Positions 22,083 to 31,170 of a stretch of DNA of 31,601 nt are shown piece after piece (position 1 is the first letter of the stretch; every line of letters starts with the position of its first letter). This DNA comes from Succinatimonas hippei (lineage in GTDB: Bacteria > Pseudomonadota > Gammaproteobacteria > Enterobacterales > Succinivibrionaceae), in the NCBI GenBank assembly GCA_004557545.1, contig SFGV01000015.1:1-31601 (forward strand), read 5' to 3'. A model generated the notes under the pieces. That model worked only from the letters and a program-made list of their open reading frames with translations, had not been told where the DNA came from and made no database searches. A program made the position numbers and the translations under genes.

Positions 22083-25000
22083 ATGAGACACGTACTGACC
22101 GCCTTTTTCGCACTCTTTATCTGCCCCTGCGTCTTCGCATCTGAAAACGCGCTTTCAATTCAAAAGATCCTGGAAAATGACAGCGGATTTTGCGCGGTGC
22201 TCTCACATGAGCCTGACAAAACCGCGGATCTGGCAGATCTCAACGCGTACTTCCGTCTCTCTGATAACTCCGTTACTGTGGACAACGCTATCCCGGTCAT
22301 CTCAGGACGTCGGATCTGCTATACGACGCTAAAAAACGGCTCTGCCTATACCCTGACGGTACGCAAAGGCCTTAAATACGGCAATGGTCAGGTACTTCAG
22401 GCAGACTTAAACGCCAAAGCCCTGATCCCGGACGCTAAAAGCTCAATTTTTCTTGAGCGGGGACAGGTGCTCTCAAAATCCTTAAGCTCAAAAAAAATCA
22501 CGCTTGGCACCTTGAACGCTCCGGATCTTGACGCTTATTTATACAGAATCCCCTCATCTGATCTGCTCGCGTCAAACGCGCTTTTAATGACCTCGGATTC
22601 ACTTGAGGCATACAACGTCTCAAGTCTTGTGGGATCTCACGCCCAGCTTCTGGGCAAGACCAGACTTGAAATTCCAAAGACCCGCAACGAGCGTGTGCTG
22701 ACAACGCTCGATCTCGACAAGACCGCAGGAAGTACTCTGGGAGACGGCGTGTATCTTGTAATAGCCTGCGACAGCAGATCAGGCTTTGACGGCTATAACA
22801 CCGGAGTTTTCTATAACACCGACCGCATCTGGGTCGCGAGGGTGATCACCTTAACTGATCTTGGGGTAAGCATTTACCGCTCGAGCAACTCCATCGCGGT
22901 CGCCGCACGCTCTTTAAAAGGCGCCAATCCGGTCGCCGCGGCCAATGTGACGCTTTATTCAAAGTCAAATGACGTGCTGCAGACCGTCGTAACTGACGCG
23001 AGCGGCTACGCGAGATTTTCAGGCGACATAGTAAAAGGCAGAGGCGCCATGGCTCCGAGCATGGTAGCGGTAACCTCAGGTCAGGACGCCTTCAGCTTAA
23101 ATCTAAACGCCCCGCCGCTTAAGCTTTCTGACATAAAGGACGTAAAGGATCTGCCACAGGGCAGTCTTGAGGCATACGCATACACCGCCCGCGGGATCTA
23201 CCGCCCGGGCGAAAGCGTGCGCTACACTGCGCTTGTGCGCAATAAAGCAGACCTTACCGCCACCGCCTTAAAGGCGCTTACCCTTGAGATCTCAAGACCT
23301 GACGGCACCATGGTCAAGAGCATGACGCTCACCAACAGTGGCGCCGGAGTGTTTGAGGGCGCTTATACCCTGCCAAATGAGGGACAGCGCGGCGCCTGGA
23401 CCTTTACCTTAAAATCAGGCGAGCATGATGTCATAGACAGCAGCCCGGTTGTAACCGCGGATTTCATCCCATCCTCGCTTGAGGCGAGAATTGAGGCTGA
23501 GAGCAAAGACACTCATGACTCAAATATCCATTTCTCCGTGCTCTCCCGCTACACCTACGGCGCCCCGGGCGCCGGAGCGCGGGTGTCAGGAATGATGACC
23601 ATATCACCAGATCCTCATCCTCTTGATAATTTCAAAGACTTTACCTTCGGGCCTGACACTGAGAGCTATTCAAAGCTTACAAGCGCCATCAGTCTTGATA
23701 GCGTGGAGGCTGATAAAGATGGTGTCGCGAGGTTCAATATCCCGCTTAAAAGCGCCCCTTATGCCAGAAAGATTGACCTTTCAGTAAGCGTGTTTGCTCA
23801 GGGCTCGGATCTGCCGCTTAAAAAAGAGCTTAAGCAGACAGCCTCAGCCCCGCTTATTGGTTTTAAAAGCGCTGATGATGGCTTTGATACCGTTTTATGC
23901 AAAGACGGCAGAGCCGTTGAAGGCAGCGTGCGTTATGTGATCTTCAGGGTAGATACCGACTATCAGTACGTGTTCGACCACGGTCAGTGGAAATATCTTA
24001 AAAACGAGCGTCTCTCCCCCGTGCTTACGGGAAACGTGCGTACCTTAAAAGACAAAGCTGTTTTTGAGAAAACACAACTTCAAAACGGCGCTTACCTCGC
24101 GATGCTTGAGGGTGACGGCGCGAAAACCGCGGTTCGTTTTTACAGCGGATATCAGACAGGCTCTGACAGCAGCTCTCCTGATATTTTTGAGGTGACCTCG
24201 GATAAGGAGAGCTATCTTCCGGATGATAAGGTTACGCTGAGCTTTGAGGCCCGCGATGACGGCGGTGCCGATCTGATTGTGGGATCTGATGACATCAAGC
24301 TGATGCGCCGTTTTGACGTGCGCAAGGGGCACAACGAGATAAGCTTCCGTATGCCCAAAGACGCCGTGGTATCAGAAAGAGCGCTGGTCACCATCACAAC
24401 CCCGTCAGGCGATAAAATCTCATCTCCCCGCGCGATGGGACTTTCCCTGCTGAAGCTCAATTCAGATGACAAGATTATTACAGCCGCGCTAAATACCCCG
24501 GGAAGCGTAAAACCCGGGGATGAGCTTAAGGCTGAGCTGACTTTGAGTGGCGCGGATGAAAGCGCGATGTATACCGCAGCGCTCGTCGATACCGGAGTGC
24601 TCACCCTTACATCTTACAAATCCCCTTCCCCGCAAAACGATTTCCTGAAGCCTGCGGCTTACGGGATCAGGGTTTATGACCGCTACGGCGCGCTGTTGCG
24701 CTCATACACCAGTCAGGATCAGGGACACGGAGATCTGGGTGAGGCTCTTATGAGAAACGCCTCCTCTCCCCAGGCGCTTGAGGCTCTGCGCGGCAGGATT
24801 GTCGCGCTATACAGCAGCGCGAGAAAAACTCAGAATGGCAAGGCTGAGATCCGCTTTAAGATCCCTGAGAATTTTCAGGGCGGACTGAGACTGATGGTAG
24901 TCGCCGCTGATGACAGGGCTACAGGTTCCGTCTCCTCAGACATAATGGTACGCGATGAAATAGCCCCCTCCATCTCGCTTCCGGCAATTCTGCATAAGGA

Positions 25001-26681
25001 TGATGAGGTAAGAGGCTACATCAACCTGCAGAACACCTCAGATAAAGGAAAACTCAGCCTGAGCCTCGCCGCGCAATGTCAGGGAGCGATCGAGTGCAAG
25101 GTTATATCCGCCGAGCCTGCCCCGGATAAAGGCCAGATGATCTCAATACCTTTTGAAGTCAGGGCTGCCGCGGAAGGAAAAGGCAGAGTAAGCCTGAGCG
25201 TCAAAGGCAAGGGAATAGACATAACCCGTGAATTTGAAACCTCAGTGCTCTCAGCAGCTCCCATGGCGCTCTCTTCTGCCACAGTCTTTTTAAAGAAAGG
25301 TCAGACAGAGCGCCTTGAGCCTAAACCGCGTCTTGATGGAGTATCTCATGCCGTGCTAACCCGTGGTTTTCTGCCGGGAGACACCAGAGATGAGTTCATC
25401 AGGAAGATCAGGAATACCCAATATATCTCATCAGCTGATCTGTCATCCGTGATCCTCGCGCTCATTGAGATGCCAGACAATGACAGTAAAGATGCCGCGC
25501 TGACTCAGGATCTCGTATCACTGCTTCAATCACGCTCAGGCTCAGGAACAGATTTTGATCAAACACTTGAAGCTTTAAATTATGCCGCGTTATTAAAGGC
25601 GCGCAAGGCAGGCTTTGACGTAAGCGATGAGCTGTGTGACCGTATGCTTTCAAGGCTTAAGCGCGACAGCGGATCACAGGATCCATCAGGACCCGTGAGC
25701 ATGTTCGCACTCTCAGAGCTTCATGAGGGAGATCTCTCTGAGTTGCGCTACTCATTTGACAACGCTATAAATATAAGTCCGATCGCTGCTGCGGCATATG
25801 CCATGGCCTTCCGCGCCTATGGTGATGACACGCGCTGTAAGGACGCCTTAAGGCTTGGTTTTAACGCTCTCTCAACGCTTGAGCAACTCTTATCTAATCT
25901 TAATCAGGCGGCGAATACCGAGCAGGCCTTGAAAGCCGCTAACGCACTCTCCTCCTTTGAGCCTACGGTACTCTCTGATCCTGATTTTGACCGCGCCATG
26001 CTGCTTGCTGCGGCCTCTCTAACCAGAAACACGGCTTTGATAAACAGACTTACGAAATTCAGGATAAAAGACTTAAGAACCATGGCGGTGCTTTCATGGG
26101 CAGGCGCGTCAATGCCCAAGACATCATCGGAAAGCGTCACGTTAAACCGTGACGGTACATTTAACGTCACCAACAACGACAAAGACGCTTTCTTTACCAT
26201 AAGCGCCTACGGTTACCCTAAAACGGGTGAGGCACTGTCAAAGAGCGTGAACGCGACAGCGGGCTTTTACGATATCTCCGATCCGTCGGTACCAACGCTT
26301 GTAAGCTCACTTAAACGCGGCGATGTCGTGATGATGGTATACACGGTTAAAAGAGAAATTCCGCGTGACGCGCAGGTCACTTTGCGCTTTGCCCTGCCAT
26401 CAGGCTTCAGCTTTGAAGGAGCCGTGTCATCTGACAGCGCTCTTGGCGAAATATCTGGAATAACCGACTGTCAGGTCAGATCAGGTGACAGCGGAATCAT
26501 TTTAAGCGCGTGGCCTTCTTCAGATGAATTCAAGGTTGGCGTACTTGTGCGTCCGCAGTATGAGGGCAAGCTTAAGGTGCCGGCGGTTTCGTATGACGAA
26601 AACGGCAGCGTATCCTCAGAGCTTATACATGAAAGCTCAAAGGTTCTGGTAAGGGATGATGTCAGGCGAGAGATCAGATAA
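22083..26681 (+). CDS. Bacterial alpha-2-macroglobulin, thioester-less (YfaS-type)
   Basis: A 1532-residue exported protein thought to trap foreign proteases in the periplasm. It starts with a type I signal peptide (cleavage likely after CVFA, residue 19) and has no lipobox, unlike E. coli YfhM. Family marks are YTARGIYRPGESVRYTALVR near 370 (macroglobulin domain) and VVAADDRATG ... VRDEIAPSISLP near 945-965 (A2M domain), followed by an alpha-helical thioester-domain-like region. The C-x-E-Q thioester is absent, as in YfaS-type members. CGGAGAT precedes the ATG. In many Proteobacteria an A2M gene adjoins pbpC; here pbpC is 1.6 kb downstream with two other loci between. No terminator is seen before the next locus. 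Confidence 0.88.
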   Translation: MRHVLTAFFALFICPCVFASENALSIQKILENDSGFCAVLSHEPDKTADLADLNAYFRLSDNSVTVDNAIPVISGRRICYTTLKNGSAYTLTVRKGLKYGNGQVLQADLNAKALIPDAKSSIFLERGQVLSKSLSSKKITLGTLNAPDLDAYLYRIPSSDLLASNALLMTSDSLEAYNVSSLVGSHAQLLGKTRLEIPKTRNERVLTTLDLDKTAGSTLGDGVYLVIACDSRSGFDGYNTGVFYNTDRIWVARVITLTDLGVSIYRSSNSIAVAARSLKGANPVAAANVTLYSKSNDVLQTVVTDASGYARFSGDIVKGRGAMAPSMVAVTSGQDAFSLNLNAPPLKLSDIKDVKDLPQGSLEAYAYTARGIYRPGESVRYTALVRNKADLTATALKALTLEISRPDGTMVKSMTLTNSGAGVFEGAYTLPNEGQRGAWTFTLKSGEHDVIDSSPVVTADFIPSSLEARIEAESKDTHDSNIHFSVLSRYTYGAPGAGARVSGMMTISPDPHPLDNFKDFTFGPDTESYSKLTSAISLDSVEADKDGVARFNIPLKSAPYARKIDLSVSVFAQGSDLPLKKELKQTASAPLIGFKSADDGFDTVLCKDGRAVEGSVRYVIFRVDTDYQYVFDHGQWKYLKNERLSPVLTGNVRTLKDKAVFEKTQLQNGAYLAMLEGDGAKTAVRFYSGYQTGSDSSSPDIFEVTSDKESYLPDDKVTLSFEARDDGGADLIVGSDDIKLMRRFDVRKGHNEISFRMPKDAVVSERALVTITTPSGDKISSPRAMGLSLLKLNSDDKIITAALNTPGSVKPGDELKAELTLSGADESAMYTAALVDTGVLTLTSYKSPSPQNDFLKPAAYGIRVYDRYGALLRSYTSQDQGHGDLGEALMRNASSPQALEALRGRIVALYSSARKTQNGKAEIRFKIPENFQGGLRLMVVAADDRATGSVSSDIMVRDEIAPSISLPAILHKDDEVRGYINLQNTSDKGKLSLSLAAQCQGAIECKVISAEPAPDKGQMISIPFEVRAAAEGKGRVSLSVKGKGIDITREFETSVLSAAPMALSSATVFLKKGQTERLEPKPRLDGVSHAVLTRGFLPGDTRDEFIRKIRNTQYISSADLSSVILALIEMPDNDSKDAALTQDLVSLLQSRSGSGTDFDQTLEALNYAALLKARKAGFDVSDELCDRMLSRLKRDSGSQDPSGPVSMFALSELHEGDLSELRYSFDNAINISPIAAAAYAMAFRAYGDDTRCKDALRLGFNALSTLEQLLSNLNQAANTEQALKAANALSSFEPTVLSDPDFDRAMLLAAASLTRNTALINRLTKFRIKDLRTMAVLSWAGASMPKTSSESVTLNRDGTFNVTNNDKDAFFTISAYGYPKTGEALSKSVNATAGFYDISDPSVPTLVSSLKRGDVVMMVYTVKREIPRDAQVTLRFALPSGFSFEGAVSSDSALGEISGITDCQVRSGDSGIILSAWPSSDEFKVGVLVRPQYEGKLKVPAVSYDENGSVSSELIHESSKVLVRDDVRREIR

Positions 26682-26720
26682 AAATACCGTCTGGTCATAC
26701 TTTAAGAGAGGTGAGTCATA

Positions 26721-27140
26721 ATGCTGTACAGCTTGTGTTCTGACGGGAATTTCAGAATAGGCTTTTCTGAGATATAAAAGATCGACGGCATTGAGCAGAT
26801 CAGGATCTTTGCCGCGGAACCATGGGCAGGACACAGAGGCTTCAAGCTCCTTGAATTCTATATTCCGTCAAAGAAGATCACCTATCAGTCCGGCTACAGC
26901 GATGAGGAAGCGCGGAAGCTGACAGAATGGATTGGCGATGGCGTGTTAAAAGATTCAGCGTTTGAAAACGCGCGAGAGTACGAAACAGAGCCTCAAGATT
27001 ACAATTATGAAATGTCATGTGACTGGGTAGAATGGCATACTGATTTTGACGATTACGGGCGACGTATCCCGCTTGAGCATGACGAATACGGGCGGCCGAT
27101 CCTGCCCCGCCCGGTTTCGTCTCCACGCGGGCATAAATAA
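26721..27140 (+). pseudogene. Small gene interrupted by an in-frame TAA
   Basis: ATG 26721 has AGAGAGG 9 bp upstream and starts MLYSLCSDGNFRIGFSEI. Codon 19 is TAA (26775-26777). The same frame then continues open for 120 codons (KIDGIEQIRIFAAEPW ... PRPVSSPRGHK) to a second TAA at 27138. There is no plausible restart after the first stop except a GTG at 26943 without a ribosome-binding site. The product would be an acidic protein of about 139 residues with no signal or membrane segment; I do not recognise it. Most simply a nonsense mutation; a sequencing error or recoding cannot be excluded. It begins 39 bp after the A2M gene on the same strand. Confidence 0.7.
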
Positions 27141-27170
27141 GCCCCGTCTGATATCAGGCAGGGCTTTTAA
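27139..27170. terminator. Bidirectional terminator-like hairpin
   Basis: AAGCCC ... GGGCTTTT with the inner palindrome CTGATATCAG. It lies between the stop of the interrupted gene and the stop of the convergent PTS-like gene. The T tract is short on both sides. Confidence 0.6.
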
Positions 27171-27184
27171 TTAAATCCTGTCTT

Positions 27185-28255
27185 TTATTTGTCAGGATGC
27201 CTTATGAGGATCATATCCCCGTCACGCACCCAGCCAATACGCTTTAACACCATGTTGATGAGAGGGCAGATAAGCGCAGGCAGGATAAATGAGATCATGA
27301 CAAGCCCGGTCCAGTCAAAGGCGCTGATGCCATCCTTAAGCCCCTTGGCGGTATCAGCTACCCAGCCTGAGTAAACACCGATCTGACCTACAAGACCGCA
27401 GGTGCCCATACCGGATGAAACCGCGGGTCCGTTCATCTCGAGCCCGAAGAAGCAGGTGGCGATTGGCCCCGTGATCGCTGAGGTGAGGATAGGCGCTATC
27501 CAGATCCTGGGATTTCTTACGATATTGCCCATCTGTAGCATTGAAGTACCGATACCCTGAGATACAAGTCCGCCAAAGCCGTTGTCACGATATGAGATCA
27601 CGGCAAAGCCGACCATCTGGGCGCAGCATCCTGCTACCGCGGCGCCGCCAGCGAGCCCGGTAAGCCCGAGCGCGGCGCAGATGGCCGCGGAGGAGATGGG
27701 TAGCGTCAGGCAAATTCCGACTATCACCGACACCAGAATACCTATGATAAATGGCTGGAAGGTGGTGGCGGCCATGATCACCGCTCCGGCTTTCATCGCG
27801 GCTGCGCCCACGGGCGGGGCAATTAACAGGGATAACGCGACACCCACAAATACCGTAACCGCTGGGGTGACAATAATGTCAACTCTGGTCTCATGGGATA
27901 CGGCCTTTCCAAACTCAGCGGCGACAATCGCGATTATGAGCACGGCAAGTGGTCCGCCCGCCCCGCCAAGTCCATTGGCAGCCGCGCCTACCGCGACTAA
28001 AGAAAACAGCACCATCGGCGGGCATCTTAAGGCGTAGCCTATGGCGACCGCCATCGCCGGTCCCGACATGGACGCAGCGTAGCCTCCGGTTTTTACCAGA
28101 ATGTCTATTCCGGCTTCACGTCCAATTGTGCTTAAAATAGTACCGATCAGAAGTGAGCAGAAAAGACCGCCGGCCATGGCTCCCATGGCGTCGATACAGT
28201 ACCTGTGCCATGAGATCTCAATATTCTTCCGCTTTAAAAAAGCTTTGAAATCCAT
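27185..28255 (-). CDS. PTS_EIIC_2 / PfoR-like membrane protein
   Basis: A 356-residue, very hydrophobic protein with about nine to ten membrane segments, many rich in Gly and Ala. Stretches such as NGLGGAGGPLAVLI, ISYRDNGFGGLVSQGIGTSMLQMGN and NGPAVSSGMGTCGLVGQIG fit the PTS_EIIC_2 family, which includes PfoR of Clostridium perfringens and uncharacterised sugar-PTS IIC-like proteins. No EIIA/EIIB domains or neighbouring PTS genes exist here, so sugar phosphorylation is not supported. CGGAGC lies 8-10 bp before the ATG at 28255. Only 28 bp separate it from the divergent pbpC start, so the two promoters must overlap or lie inside the genes. Confidence 0.78.
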   Translation of the reverse strand: MDFKAFLKRKNIEISWHRYCIDAMGAMAGGLFCSLLIGTILSTIGREAGIDILVKTGGYAASMSGPAMAVAIGYALRCPPMVLFSLVAVGAAANGLGGAGGPLAVLIIAIVAAEFGKAVSHETRVDIIVTPAVTVFVGVALSLLIAPPVGAAAMKAGAVIMAATTFQPFIIGILVSVIVGICLTLPISSAAICAALGLTGLAGGAAVAGCCAQMVGFAVISYRDNGFGGLVSQGIGTSMLQMGNIVRNPRIWIAPILTSAITGPIATCFFGLEMNGPAVSSGMGTCGLVGQIGVYSGWVADTAKGLKDGISAFDWTGLVMISFILPALICPLINMVLKRIGWVRDGDMILIRHPDK

Positions 28256-28283
28256 AAGAGAGAAGCTCCGTTTCCCTGAAAAA

Positions 28284-30332
28284 ATGAAAAAAACGTCTAA
28301 TTATAGTTTCAAAAGCTCAAATAAAGCGCAAAAAATTAACAAATCATCAATCAGAAAAATCGCGCTGAAATCAGGTTGCGCGGTGATTTGCGTCCTTTTT
28401 ACGGTTGTTTTATGCGCAATACTTTGCGCGCCTGACATGAGCCTTTATGACGGCTCCTCACGCGAGGTCACCGACAGTGAGGGCAACATACTCTCATATA
28501 CCCTCTCGCCCGAGGGCGACTTTCGCTTTCGGATCACCACCTCCGAGGTTGATCAGATTTACCTTAAGCTACTTATAGCAGGTGAGGACAAACGCTTTTA
28601 TCTGCACCCCGGGATTGATCCAATCTCTATTGCCAGAGCCTTTCTGGGAAACCTCACAGCCTTAAGAAGGATCTCAGGCGCCTCAACCCTCGCGATGCAG
28701 TGTGTAAGACGGCTTGAAAACAATGAGCGCAATTATTTCTCCAAGCTAAAGGAGGCCTTTGGGGCGCTCTACCTTACCACGGTGTACGGACGTGACGAGG
28801 TCCTCTCAATGTACCTTACTCTGGCGCCCTTTGGCGGTAATACCGATGGCGTGAAGGCCGCCAGCCTGCGCTGGTTTGGGCATGGGCCTGAGCACCTGAC
28901 CCCGGCAGAGGCCGCCCTGCTGGTGGCGCTCCCGCGCGCCCCGCAGCGCATACGCCCCGACAGACACCCAGAGCGCGCTAAGGCCTACAGAGCCGAGGTG
29001 TTAAGACTCGCGCTTGAGAATGAGGTGATTTCAAGGGATGTTTATGAGGCTGCCCTAAACGCCCCGCTGCCCTCAAAAATGAGAAGCATCGAGCGCCACG
29101 AAATGCCGCTTGGCAATTACATGCTCTCGCGTATGGTGGACAGGAGGATAAGGCTTAACGTCAGGCCTGAGATCCAGAAGATCTTAAAGGACGCGGGCGC
29201 TTTTTACAGCTCAGAGTTTCATGACGGCTCCGTGATGTCCGCGGTGGTAGTTGACAACAGGACATCAGAGATCATTGGGCTTTTGGGCTCATCAGACCCG
29301 GCAGTATCTGAGATCTTCATGCCCACGCGTTACCGCTCCCCCGGCTCCGCGCTAAAGCCCTTTGTATACGCTCTTGCTGTCGAGAAGTTTAAGCTCAGAC
29401 CCATGACCATACTTGATGACAGCCCTGCCGTATACGGCGCTTACGCCCCCAGAAACAGCGATGGCAAAAGCATGGGACCTGTGAGTATGCAAAAGGCGCT
29501 CACATTATCCCTAAACCGCCCGGCGGTCGATCTCCTCTCAAGAATAGGCCCCTCCTATTTCCTGTCGCGGGTAAACCAGGGACGTGACCGCGTGAAGCTG
29601 CCTGAAGGCGCTGATCCCTCACTTGCCCTGGCGCTAGGCGGATGCTCAGCTACACTTTTGGATCTGTCGCTCATGTACAGCTCGCTTGCGCGTGATGGCA
29701 TGATAGCCGCGCCGCGTCTTACAAAAGCCGACCGAAAGACTCTCAGTCCCTTTATTTCAAAGGGCGCCGCATTGAGCGTTAAAAAAATGCTCATGGCCAC
29801 TCCCGCGCCTTTGGGCTACGCGAAGCCTGACGGAGTGTTTTTTAAGACAGGAACCTCATCTGGCGGATCTGACGCTTTATCCATAGGCGGGGATGGGAAA
29901 TTCACTGTCGCAATCTGGTGCGGCAGACCAGACGGGCGCGGGATCCCGTCGATGACCGGAATGAACCGGGCCGCCCCGGTATTTCTCAGGATAATTTCAT
30001 CCTTAAACCCGGAGCTTTTCCTGAGGATATCATCATACGGCGAATCTTACGACACCCCGCCCGCGCTCAGGGACGGCAGAGACGCTACAAGCCCATATCC
30101 TGAGATCTCATACCCAAGAAACGGCGACATCATCGCGCCTGACTCCACAGGTCATGTAAGAGTGATCTTCACCTGCGAAAACGCCCCATGCTATCTGAGC
30201 GTTGATGAGAAGCCTTATGAGGGTGATGAGTTCATTCCAAAGCATGATGGACAGACGCTTATAACCATCACCGACAGCAAAGGCCACAGCAGGAGCGTGA
30301 AGGCTGTGGTTAAGACCTTTGCCGATGAATGA
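28284..30332 (+). CDS. pbpC: Penicillin-binding protein 1C
   Basis: Peptidoglycan glycosyltransferase/transpeptidase-like protein of 682 residues (E. coli PbpC: 770). Order: cytoplasmic basic tail, membrane anchor (about 30-50), GT51 domain with EDKRFYLHPG (catalytic E101) and GASTLAMQ, then a transpeptidase domain with SALK (S355, K358), SLN near 409 and KTGTSSG near 520, and a C-terminal BiPBP_C-like domain (ISYPRNGDIIAP onward). The frame opens at 28101, inside the divergent PTS-like gene; I chose ATG 28284 because the normal tail-anchor layout begins there, although its ribosome-binding site is weak. Functionally linked in other Proteobacteria to the A2M gene upstream. Weak stem GGGAG/CTCCC at 30347-30361 follows. 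Confidence 0.93.
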   Translation: MKKTSNYSFKSSNKAQKINKSSIRKIALKSGCAVICVLFTVVLCAILCAPDMSLYDGSSREVTDSEGNILSYTLSPEGDFRFRITTSEVDQIYLKLLIAGEDKRFYLHPGIDPISIARAFLGNLTALRRISGASTLAMQCVRRLENNERNYFSKLKEAFGALYLTTVYGRDEVLSMYLTLAPFGGNTDGVKAASLRWFGHGPEHLTPAEAALLVALPRAPQRIRPDRHPERAKAYRAEVLRLALENEVISRDVYEAALNAPLPSKMRSIERHEMPLGNYMLSRMVDRRIRLNVRPEIQKILKDAGAFYSSEFHDGSVMSAVVVDNRTSEIIGLLGSSDPAVSEIFMPTRYRSPGSALKPFVYALAVEKFKLRPMTILDDSPAVYGAYAPRNSDGKSMGPVSMQKALTLSLNRPAVDLLSRIGPSYFLSRVNQGRDRVKLPEGADPSLALALGGCSATLLDLSLMYSSLARDGMIAAPRLTKADRKTLSPFISKGAALSVKKMLMATPAPLGYAKPDGVFFKTGTSSGGSDALSIGGDGKFTVAIWCGRPDGRGIPSMTGMNRAAPVFLRIISSLNPELFLRISSYGESYDTPPALRDGRDATSPYPEISYPRNGDIIAPDSTGHVRVIFTCENAPCYLSVDEKPYEGDEFIPKHDGQTLITITDSKGHSRSVKAVVKTFADE

Positions 30333-30381
30333 GCGAGGTTATGAGGGGGAGCTTTACTCCCACGTAAAACGCCCGCAAAGC

Positions 30382-30422
30382 AAAAAAGCCGCCGTAAAAA
30401 GCGTCAGGCAATCCGCGGCGGT
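30382..30422 (-). terminator. Terminator-like hairpin on the minus strand
   Basis: On the minus strand CCGCCG and CGGCGGC form a stem around a 21-nt loop and are followed by TTTTTT. It lies just after esterase similarity ends, so the esterase 3' end appears to have been deleted up to this signal. Confidence 0.55.
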
Positions 30423-30434
30423 TCAAAACGCTAT

Positions 30435-31170
30435 AAGGGATCTCAGCTGTGTGGTATGAATGGAATACTCCGCCCATAACCGACGAATCCCAGGCAAAGA
30501 TATAGGAGTAAACCGGTGCTCCGCCCAAAGCTGCCTTGTTCTCCATGATGTGCTTCAGAGGCGGACGGATCATGGTGTCGACAAAGTACGCGTCACGTCT
30601 GCGCTTTTGCGGATACGCCTCAAGGAAGGCTTTAACCACTTCCTCTTTTTGCGCCGTACTTTCTGTCAGGCCCACGCTCGACCTTCTCATCACTCCAGTT
30701 ATTTAGATTGTCATACTGGGTAACCGCAACATTTACTATGTCAGAGAAGTTCTCCCACTCAGTGCGGTTTGAGCCTATAAGCAGAGGAATATCAAGACTT
30801 CCGGTCATGCGCGGCGGCTGCTCTGAAAGGAAGACACCGTCTATGACAGGCTCCCACATCAGGCCATAGCCACTGCCCAGATGCCTGGGGATCTGAAACT
30901 CCTCTCCTGCCTGCTGCAGGGCCTTATCTGAGGCGGTGTCCAGAGTATCAAAGGGTACGGTCTGGAGCTTTTCTATCTCATTTTTGGAAATGCCCGGATT
31001 TTAAGGGTAAGTTCGGTGACGCGGCGGCTTACTTTGGAGGTTATGAAGGTCTCGCCCATGGTTTTGGTAGCCCCGCTCTCCACTATGTCCTTTTGAAACA
31101 GCCATTTTGCTTTTGGTGTGTCCATCAGGGTAAGGACCTTGACCCCGCCGCCGCTCTTGAGTTTGGCAAT
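30435..31170 (-). pseudogene. Type-B carboxylesterase, frameshifted and truncated
   Basis: Three consecutive frames encode pieces of one carboxylesterase (PF00135 type). First: LMDTPKAKWLFQKDIVESGA and TLK (to about 31003). Second: PGISKNEIEKLQTVPFDTL, MWEPVIDGVFLSEQ and IPLLIGSNRTEW (about 31000-30673). Third: GLTESTAQKEEVVKAFLEAYPQK, SYIFAWDS and FHSYHTAEIP (30673-30437), which contains the catalytic His context. Frame changes fall at T-run 30999-31002 (one base missing) and CCC 30671-30673 (one base extra). The N-terminal half, up to the catalytic serine elbow, is lost at the IS1634-type element, and the last 50-100 residues are also gone. Clearly inactive, unless the slips are read errors, and even then truncated. 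Confidence 0.75.

Noticed and set aside
22083..26681. Thioester motif (C-x-E-Q) in the alpha-2-macroglobulin
   Set aside because: I read through the protein and found no such motif, so a covalent-trapping mechanism is not claimed.
26878..27126. 82-residue minus-strand frame over the interrupted gene
   Set aside because: The plus strand has the ribosome-binding site, start and continuous coding-like frame apart from one stop; the minus frame is its shadow.
27582..28037. 151-residue plus-strand frame opposite the PTS-like gene
   Set aside because: Ala/Pro/Thr-rich translation typical of the antisense of a Gly/Ala-rich membrane protein; no ribosome-binding site.
28101..28283. Longer N-terminus for PBP1C
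   Set aside because: The extra 61 residues overlap the divergent PTS-like gene and do not belong to the PBP1C layout.
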